NCBI GenBank assembly: GCA_902772635.1 | Contig: CACYBK010000079.1 | Span: 1-49,202, forward strand | Direction: 5' to 3' | Origin: an uncultured Lachnospiraceae bacterium | GTDB lineage: Bacteria > Bacillota > Clostridia > Lachnospirales > Lachnospiraceae | Length of the DNA stretch: 49,202 bases | Part shown: positions 42,501 to 49,202 of the stretch, one piece after another | How the letters are laid out: the number at the start of each line of letters is the position of its first letter | Position numbering within the stretch: position 1 is the stretch's first letter | Notes under the pieces: model-generated | The model's input: the letters and a program-made list of their open reading frames with translations, nothing else | What the model was told of the DNA's origin: nothing | Database searches by the model: none | Program-made: the position numbers and the translations under genes

Positions 42501-43250
42501 ATGACAAGAAAACTGGTTCTCATCAGACACGGTGAATCCGTATGGAACAAGGAAAATCTCTTCACCGGCTGGACTGATGTCGATCTTTCGGAAAACGGGG
42601 AAAAGGAGGCAGACAACGGAGGTGCGCTCTTAAAGGCTGAGGGCTATACCTTTGATATCGCGTTCACTTCCTATCTGAAGCGTGCGATACATACCTGCAA
42701 CCGCGTGCTTGCAGCTCTTGACGAGGAATACATTCCCGTCATCAAGTCCTGGAGATTGAACGAAAGACATTACGGCGATCTTCAGGGAAAGAACAAGTCA
42801 GATGCCGCAGCAAAGTGGGGCGATGATCAGGTGAAGATCTGGAGAAGATCCTACGATACACCGCCGAAGGCGCTTGATCCCTCTGACGAAAGGGCTCCGA
42901 AGAACCAGAAGGTTTACGCAGGCGTGAGCCCCCGCGAGCTTCCTCTTACAGAGTGCCTGAAGGATACAGTAGCGCGGGTGGTGCCTTATTATAATGACAG
43001 GATAGTTCCCCACATCATCAAGGGAGAAAACGTCCTCATAGCAGCTCACGGAAATTCTCTTCGCGCCCTCGTGAAATATCTCGACAATATCTCTGACGAA
43101 GAGATCACGGAGCTCAATATCCCGACCGCAGTTCCGCTTGTATATGAACTTGACGAGAACATGAACGCAGTGAAGCATTATTATCTGGGCGACCAGGAGG
43201 CCATCAAGGCAAAGATGCAGGCGGTCGCAAACCAGGGCAAGGCAAAATAA
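42501..43250 (+). CDS. gpmA: 2,3-bisphosphoglycerate-dependent phosphoglycerate mutase
   Basis: A 249-residue dPGM of glycolysis that interconverts 3- and 2-phosphoglycerate. The R-H10-G-E-S-x-W-N active site is at the N-terminus, with L-N-E-R-H-Y-G and the second His in A-A-H-G-N-S. ATG 42501 is chosen over GTG 42498 because AGGAGG ends 6 nt before it. Enolase, the next enzyme of the pathway, follows 54 nt downstream. Confidence 0.96.
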   Translation: MTRKLVLIRHGESVWNKENLFTGWTDVDLSENGEKEADNGGALLKAEGYTFDIAFTSYLKRAIHTCNRVLAALDEEYIPVIKSWRLNERHYGDLQGKNKSDAAAKWGDDQVKIWRRSYDTPPKALDPSDERAPKNQKVYAGVSPRELPLTECLKDTVARVVPYYNDRIVPHIIKGENVLIAAHGNSLRALVKYLDNISDEEITELNIPTAVPLVYELDENMNAVKHYYLGDQEAIKAKMQAVANQGKAK

Positions 43251-43280
43251 GTTTTCAAAACTTTTTTGGAGTTATATTAA

Positions 43281-44615
<1,335 letters not shown>

Positions 44616-44630
44616 TGTTTTAAAGTCATG

Positions 44631-44668
44631 AACGGCGGGGGGGATGCGAAAGCGTTCCCCCCGTTTTG
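44631..44668 (+). terminator. Intrinsic terminator after eno
   Basis: A very GC-rich stem (AACGG-C-GGGGGG against CCCCCCGTT, with inner ATGC-GAAA-GCGT) is followed by TTTT. It begins 15 nt after the eno stop. It lies within a possible longer reading frame of the next gene, which supports the later start at 44697. Confidence 0.85.
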
Positions 44669-44696
44669 GTTAAAGGGATATTTCGTTTTCGAAATT

Positions 44697-45602
44697 ATGG
44701 TATTTAAGGATGATTTTTTCAAAACCGAAACGCGGCTTGATTTCGTCATAGAAGAGGAGATGAAGAGGGCCTGGGCAGCGGAGCTTGAGGTTCTTTATGT
44801 TTTTGACGATATCTGTCACAGAAACGGGATAAGATATTTCCTTGATTTCGGGACACTTCTCGGGGCAGTGCGGCACCACGGCTTTATTCCATGGGATGAT
44901 GATTTGGATATCTGTATGCTCAGGAAGGATTACATGCGGTTCAATTCTATAGCAAAAGAAACCCTGCCGAAGCCCTATGAGATCATAAGTTTTTATTCTG
45001 AAGAACTCAATGATCAGCCTACCACAACTATCTTGAACCGGCATCAGCCTGCTGATGATGACAAACTTACAGAGCGCTTTCACGGCTGTCCTTACATGGT
45101 GGGAATGGATATCTTTCCGCTGGATTATCTCCCGTCCGATCCCGAGTCATATTCGCTTTTGAAGTCGCTTTATTCCGCAGCCTATGACCTTGCGCAGAAT
45201 TTTGAGAAATATGAAAGCGAAGGTACGGCATCCTCCTATCTCTCGCAGCTTCATGAGCTCACCGCTGTTCCCTTTGATTTTTCAAAAGATATCAAAAGGC
45301 AGGTATGGAATCTGAGCGAGAGGATCGCGATGATGTTTGATGAAGAGGAATGTGACAAAGTCGGCTGGCTTTCAGATATTGTCTGCCGCGGTGAGCATGC
45401 TGCAAGGAATAAGGAATGGTACAAGGATTCCATCAGGGTCCCTTTTGAAAACATCTATGCCGATATCCCCCGTGACTATGAAAACGTCCTTCGTGCCCGC
45501 TTCGGTCCAAATTATTTTGAATGCAGAAACGAGGGCGGAGCGCATGATTATCCCTTCTACAAGGTGCAGAAGGAGTTTTTGAGGAGCCGGGGAAAGCTTT
45601 GA
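44697..45602 (+). CDS. LicD-family phosphotransferase
   Basis: A 301-residue protein of the LicD nucleotidyltransferase-fold family, which adds phosphocholine or similar groups to cell-surface glycans. The hallmark is F-L-D-F-G-T-L-L-G-A-V-R followed by G-F-I-P-W-D-D-D-L-D-I. The start at 44697 avoids the terminator hairpin; an upstream ATG at 44628 is unlikely. It overlaps the following small gene by 4 nt. No choline-uptake genes are seen, so the donor group is unknown. Confidence 0.88.
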   Translation: MVFKDDFFKTETRLDFVIEEEMKRAWAAELEVLYVFDDICHRNGIRYFLDFGTLLGAVRHHGFIPWDDDLDICMLRKDYMRFNSIAKETLPKPYEIISFYSEELNDQPTTTILNRHQPADDDKLTERFHGCPYMVGMDIFPLDYLPSDPESYSLLKSLYSAAYDLAQNFEKYESEGTASSYLSQLHELTAVPFDFSKDIKRQVWNLSERIAMMFDEEECDKVGWLSDIVCRGEHAARNKEWYKDSIRVPFENIYADIPRDYENVLRARFGPNYFECRNEGGAHDYPFYKVQKEFLRSRGKL

Positions 45603-45958
45603 AAAGATTATTTTACTATACCGATATATGCATGCTCCTCTCGAAGGAGGAGAAGGGCTTTGAAAAGATAAGGCGCTGTCTTGATATCTTTGAGGAAAAC
45701 AGGGACAGCCTCACGATCGTCTGGGGGCTTCCTGCAAGCCAGAGAAAGGATCTTGCCCTTTTGAATCCGAATGTGGCGGAAGGTTTTGATACTCTTTTGG
45801 ATGATTTCAGAAAAAGAGGGCTTGGAGAGATCATTGAGACAGAAGATCTTCTGACAGTGCTTACAGGGTGTGACGCCTATTACGGTGATGCGAGCGAGCT
45901 TACCTATTATGCAAAAAAGGATCACATCCCGGTGATGATAGCTGATGTTGAACTTTGA
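45599..45958 (+). CDS. Small protein coupled to LicD, glycopolymer-module-like
   Basis: A 119-residue protein that starts with TTG 45599, overlapping the licD stop (TTGA). It has L-F-Y-Y-T-D near the start and ends C-D-A-Y-Y-G-D-A-S-E-L with H-I-P-V-M-I-A. The pattern resembles a module that recurs in Lachnospiraceae CDP-glycerol-transferase-like and LicD-linked proteins (D-A-Y-Y-G-D then P-V-M-I). That would fit a role with LicD in envelope glycopolymer decoration, but is from memory of the pattern and function is unproven. Confidence 0.6.
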   Translation: MKRLFYYTDICMLLSKEEKGFEKIRRCLDIFEENRDSLTIVWGLPASQRKDLALLNPNVAEGFDTLLDDFRKRGLGEIIETEDLLTVLTGCDAYYGDASELTYYAKKDHIPVMIADVEL

Positions 45959-45990
45959 TGATTTATTTAAAAATGAAAGGAGAGTATGTT

Positions 45991-46617
45991 ATGGCAAATT
46001 TTGAACAGATCAAACTCAAATACGGCGCAAAGGATTATGCTCCGGTGATTAATCAGGAGACGATCGAGACCCACTACGGGAAGCATCACAAGACCTATAC
46101 CGATACATTGAACAAGCTCCTTAATGACAACAATATTGATTGCTCATCGATCACAGAGCTTCTCTCAAACCTTGACAGGATAGAAGACGAAAACGTCCGG
46201 ACTGCGATCAAAAACAATGGCGGCGGCTACTTCAATCACAATCTCTATTTCGAGACTCTGGCTCCGAAAGACACAGCAAAGCACGAGCCCGAAGGTGAGT
46301 TTCTTTCAAAGATCAATGAAGCCTTTGGTTCATTTGATGAACTGAAGGCAAAGCTCAAGGCGCTTGCCCTTTCGCAGTTTGGCTCGGGCTGGGCCTTTCT
46401 CTCGGTGACGCCTGACGGCTCTCTTGTCGCAACAAAGTCTTTGAATCAGGACAACCCTTATTCAGAGAAGAGCGGCAATACACCCATAGCCTGCATTGAT
46501 GTCTGGGAGCATGCTTATTATCTTGATTACAAAAATCTTCGCGCCGCATACGTGGATGCGCTCTTTGATATCATCGACTGGAGCGTTGTTGAAAAGAAGT
46601 ATGAGGAAGCAAAGTGA
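45991..46617 (+). CDS. sodA: Superoxide dismutase (Mn/Fe family)
   Basis: A 208-residue SOD with all four metal ligands: H28 (I-E-T-H-Y-G-K-H-H), H83 (Y-F-N-H-N), D170 and H174 (D-V-W-E-H-A-Y-Y). The N-Q-D-N-P segment carries the active-site Gln in the position typical of Mn-type enzymes, so Mn or cambialistic use is likely. The start at 45991 is chosen over 45955 for its AAAGGAGAG site. It gives a probably anaerobic host protection against oxygen exposure. Confidence 0.93.
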   Translation: MANFEQIKLKYGAKDYAPVINQETIETHYGKHHKTYTDTLNKLLNDNNIDCSSITELLSNLDRIEDENVRTAIKNNGGGYFNHNLYFETLAPKDTAKHEPEGEFLSKINEAFGSFDELKAKLKALALSQFGSGWAFLSVTPDGSLVATKSLNQDNPYSEKSGNTPIACIDVWEHAYYLDYKNLRAAYVDALFDIIDWSVVEKKYEEAK

Positions 46618-46648
46618 ACTTCTGAACAAAAAGAACAGTGAAGAAGAA

Positions 46649-46678
46649 AGGTAAGGTCCTTCACGACCTTACCTTTTC
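46649..46678. terminator. Convergent terminator hairpin between sod and hybrid kinase
   Basis: AAGGTAAGGTC and GACCTTACCTT form a stem with loop CTTCAC, with an A-rich left flank and TTTTC on the right. The loop contains the stop codon of the minus-strand kinase (46661-46663), so the stem is partly coding for that gene. It would work for sod on the plus strand. Confidence 0.7.
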
Positions 46679-48919
46679 TTTTGGAAGATTTTCCATCACC
46701 ATATTTTCAAGCTTCTTTGATTCGACCGGCTTTGTCAGATAGCCCTGGAAGCCCTCCTTCATATACATCCGCTCAGCGCCAGATATGGCATTTGCGGTGA
46801 GGGCGATGAAGGGAGTATCAATGTTCGGATTTCCTTCATCCTCCCTTATCATATGCATCGTCGCTATACCGTCAGGAGCTGGCATCATATGATCCATGAA
46901 GATAATGTCATATTTTTTCTCACGGCTCATTGCAAAGGCCTCATTTCCGCCGGCGGCCGTATCTATCTTGATCCCGGTCTTCTTCAAGAGACCTTTGAAT
47001 ACGGAGAGGTTCATCTCATTGTCATCAACGGCGAGGACTATAGCGTCAGAAGCCGTGAATACGGCATTGTAGGCGGCTCTGCTCTTTACGGCAGCCTGAC
47101 CGACCTTGTAATCAGTGAGAGGACCCATAGCGGAGCGGTCGACTATCCTCTGCGGGATCGTCACTGTAAATGTAGAACCCTCACCGTAAACCGAGGAGAC
47201 TTCAATATTTCCACCCATCTCGTTTACGAGGCTCTTTGTGATCGCAAGCCCAAGGCCGGTTCCTTCTATCTTTCTCGTCTTTTCCTCGTCGAGTCTTTCA
47301 AAGCCCTCAAAGATAAGCTTCAGATCCTCTGACCTGATCCCGATCCCCGTATCCTTTACGCAGATAATGAGATCCACCTTTCCTATCCCGTGCCTGATGC
47401 CGCCCGCGGTAAAGGTGATGGTTCCCTCATTTGTATATTTGACGGCATTTGTAAGGAGGTTCACGATGATCTGCTTGATGCGGACATCATCACCGAAAAG
47501 AACCTTCGGTATATTTTCGTCAATGTCTGTTTCAAGTGCGAGATTCTTTTCTCCCGTCCGCTCGGTAAGCAGGGAAAGTGATTCGTTCAAGAGCTTCGCG
47601 GATTCGTAATTTACGAGGTGAAGAGAGAATTTTCCCGATCTGATCTTTGAAAAATCGAGGATGTCGTTGACGAGTGAAAGGAGCATCTTTCCTGCTGTAT
47701 CGATATCCTTTGAGTAGGTGAGCGTGGAGGTCTCGTTTGATTCACGGCCGATGAGCTCGTTCATCCCGAGGATGGTATTGATGGGGGTTCTGATCTCGTG
47801 ACTCATTGCGGCAAGGAAGGAATCCTTCGCGTGATTTGCTTTGACGGCATCTTCCTCCGCAAGTCGAAGTCTTTCGTTCTGATCCTGGATAGAGTGCAGG
47901 AAATTCCTTTCCGCAGTAATGTCAAAAAGCTCAAGTATGTAGCCGCCCGAGAGGAAATTCCCTTCGAGGAAATTGAGCTCGGCACGAAAGACCCGCTCCT
48001 CTACCTCTACCGAGGCGACCTTGATCTTTGGATTGTCGCGGTTTATTTCTTCCGCGCGTTTCAGGAGGCCAAGGAGGGTGGGGTGCGTGTCCGAAGCAAA
48101 AGGTGCATCTATCCTCTGGGAAAGAAGCTCCGGGAAGATCTGTTTCGCAAGGGCGTTCGCGCCAATGAAATTAAGCTTCTTGTCAACGACGATATAGGCG
48201 TATTCCTTCATCCGATCCCAGGCGTGAAGGACATTTGCGGTCATATCGTACATATCTATCCGTTGATATATGATGAGGAATAATGTCTCCGTGATGAGGT
48301 AGGTGATGGGAACGAGCTCGATCTGAAGGTGAAGACTTCTCTCAAGGATGTAGCTTAATGCATTCAAAAGCAGTATCACTGAAAGCAGCGTCATTGTCTT
48401 CCACGAGGTCTTTGTCTTCCGGAAGAAGGAGATGATAAGGAGCGCCATAAGTGCCATTACATAGATTATCAGCATGGCGATATAGACATTGTGACCGGGA
48501 CCGTAGACCTTCACGAGGTGGGAGATATTGTCTGAATCCTTCATCATCGTAATGCTCTTATAATAAAAGTCCGTATAGCCCGATGTAAAAGCAAGCGCCA
48601 CGGTAACGCTCGAAAGCAGCGCCATAGGAAGCTTCACATACATAGGGATCGTCAGGCCGGAAAGATCCGCGCAGATCATGAAGCAGGCGAAGGGGAAGAA
48701 GCAGCCCCCGACATAGGTCACATTGTTTGCGAATATGGCAGAACCATTGTCAAACGAAATAGCAAGCGCAAGGTAGCCGAGGTTTGCGACCGCGGTCAGA
48801 GCGTAGACCGTGACAAGGTAGCCGTTGCTCCGCTTCTTTTGATTGAGAAAAAAACCGAATATGACGAAGGCCAGAACGGCACTGACAAAATAATATAATA
48901 TGATCGCAGTATGAACCAT
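46661..48919 (-). CDS. Hybrid sensor histidine kinase, 7TM-PAS-HisKA-HATPase-REC
   Basis: A 752-residue kinase. About seven TM helices fill residues 1-225, then a PAS-like region to about 350. HisKA has H374 in M-S-H-E-I-R-T-P-I-N, the HATPase has G-T-G-L-G-L-A-I-T, and the receiver has V-D-D-N-E-M-N and D676 in F-M-D-H-M-M-P. It is a close architectural relative of the kinase at 36159-39662 but lacks the HPt domain. The start at 48919 has GGGAG 8 nt upstream and opens directly into TM1. Partner genes are not visible. Confidence 0.92.
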   Translation of the reverse strand: MVHTAIILYYFVSAVLAFVIFGFFLNQKKRSNGYLVTVYALTAVANLGYLALAISFDNGSAIFANNVTYVGGCFFPFACFMICADLSGLTIPMYVKLPMALLSSVTVALAFTSGYTDFYYKSITMMKDSDNISHLVKVYGPGHNVYIAMLIIYVMALMALLIISFFRKTKTSWKTMTLLSVILLLNALSYILERSLHLQIELVPITYLITETLFLIIYQRIDMYDMTANVLHAWDRMKEYAYIVVDKKLNFIGANALAKQIFPELLSQRIDAPFASDTHPTLLGLLKRAEEINRDNPKIKVASVEVEERVFRAELNFLEGNFLSGGYILELFDITAERNFLHSIQDQNERLRLAEEDAVKANHAKDSFLAAMSHEIRTPINTILGMNELIGRESNETSTLTYSKDIDTAGKMLLSLVNDILDFSKIRSGKFSLHLVNYESAKLLNESLSLLTERTGEKNLALETDIDENIPKVLFGDDVRIKQIIVNLLTNAVKYTNEGTITFTAGGIRHGIGKVDLIICVKDTGIGIRSEDLKLIFEGFERLDEEKTRKIEGTGLGLAITKSLVNEMGGNIEVSSVYGEGSTFTVTIPQRIVDRSAMGPLTDYKVGQAAVKSRAAYNAVFTASDAIVLAVDDNEMNLSVFKGLLKKTGIKIDTAAGGNEAFAMSREKKYDIIFMDHMMPAPDGIATMHMIREDEGNPNIDTPFIALTANAISGAERMYMKEGFQGYLTKPVESKKLENMVMENLPKEKVRS

Positions 48920-48955
48920 TTGATGATCTCCCACCGAAACACAAAAATTCAAGTT

Positions 48956-48984
48956 ATTATAACATACAAAAAGTTGCTTGCGAA
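48956..48984 (-). promoter_or_regulatory. Promoter candidate for the hybrid kinase
   Basis: On the minus strand: TTCGCA (48979-48984), 17-nt spacer, TATAAT (48956-48961). The -35 overlaps that of the divergent symporter promoter. Confidence 0.45.
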
Positions 48985-49006
48985 CCAAAAGTTAAAGGAC
49001 TATAAT
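48978..49006 (+). promoter_or_regulatory. Promoter candidate for the symporter gene
   Basis: TTGCGA at 48978-48983, exactly 17 nt, then TATAAT at 49001-49006. A small palindrome CGCTTTAAAGCG lies in the leader near 49020. Confidence 0.55.
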
Positions 49007-49061
49007 ACCCACGGTTCGTCGCTTTAAAGCGATAAAGCAAATTTTCGGGAGGAATGAAAAA

Positions 49062-49202
49062 ATGGCTATCAAGATCGTATTTCTGATCATCTTCTTTTTT
49101 GTGATGATAATGATTGGCGTCGCGACGAGGAAGAAGGCAAATTCCGTTGAGGGCTTCGTGCTCGGAGGCCGTAGTGCCGGCCCCTGGCTTACTGCCTTCG
49201 GC
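49062..49202 (+). CDS. Sodium:solute symporter family protein (partial, N-terminus)
   Basis: The first 47 residues before the right edge: a hydrophobic TM1 (I-V-F-L-I-I-F-F-F-V-M-I), then S-V-E-G-F-V-L-G-G-R and W-L-T-A-F-G. The G-F-x-L-G-G-R segment is typical of the SSS family (PutP/PanF-like). GGGAGG site before ATG 49062. Substrate cannot be told. Confidence 0.8.
   Translation, partial: MAIKIVFLIIFFFVMIMIGVATRKKANSVEGFVLGGRSAGPWLTAFG

Noticed and set aside
44628-44696. Longer N-terminus for the LicD protein
   Set aside because: It would translate through the eno terminator hairpin and gives a low-quality Gly/Pro-rich extension; ATG 44697 begins the family-like sequence.

Overview
The window looks like chromosomal DNA of a Clostridia-class Bacillota, most probably a Lachnospiraceae-type gut or rumen anaerobe. 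This rests on gene content and style: strong AGGAGG ribosome binding sites, YqeG, NrdR, an ECF S component, many 7TM hybrid kinases, LicD, and small conserved proteins of a Lachnospiraceae flavour. It is an inference, not a match to a named genome. Most of the window is ordinary core genome. The accessory interest lies in 0.8-4.1 kb, 6.4-22.6 kb, 23.6-24.0 kb, 28.2-28.5 kb and 34.3-42.4 kb.

Layout, left to right. A sulfur-transfer cassette (end of an E1-like ThiF/MoeB protein, a JAMM protease, a TusA-like protein) is followed by two tandem serine recombinases bounded by GGGACGG palindromes. Then come a UDP-sugar pyrophosphorylase and mnmA. At 6.57-9.29 kb (minus strand) lie a membrane acyltransferase and a SpoIIE/RsbU-type phosphatase. 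At 9.47-22.56 kb (plus strand) lies a four-gene run: a MATE exporter fused to an RsbW-like kinase domain, a 2984-residue nonribosomal peptide synthetase (A-T-C-A-T-C-A-T-reductase), an anti-anti-sigma STAS protein, and a phosphatase fused to a second RsbW-like domain. Then follow a conserved K/E-rich protein, a nested foldback repeat, and the housekeeping genes ychF, nrdR, yqeG, rpiB, efp, tRNA-Thr(GGU), an ECF S component, purD, pta, recJ and an alpha/beta hydrolase.

A tightly packed minus-strand run of seven genes (42.3 down to 34.3 kb) joins a RelA/SpoT-type alarmone synthetase, an OmpR-type two-component system, a hybrid kinase with HPt domain, a two-receiver protein and the branched-chain amino acid exporter AzlCD. 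The right end carries gpmA, eno, a LicD-type gene with a small partner, superoxide dismutase, another 7TM hybrid kinase and the start of a sodium:solute symporter.

The best candidate for an undescribed system is the 6.57-22.56 kb locus. The synthetase architecture predicts an acyl-dipeptide released by reduction, probably an aldehyde or alcohol; the first adenylation domain lacks the amino-group-binding Asp. Its putative exporter carries a partner-switching kinase domain, and the STAS substrate and opposing phosphatase are encoded directly downstream. No sigma factor or phosphopantetheinyl transferase is visible, so the kinase/STAS/phosphatase cycle may act on export or synthesis itself rather than on transcription. 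A second theme is a family of very long GGGACGG-core palindromes (0.85, 4.0, 6.5, 9.4, 22.6, 23.7-24.0 kb), which fill intergenic gaps and act as hairpins or terminators.
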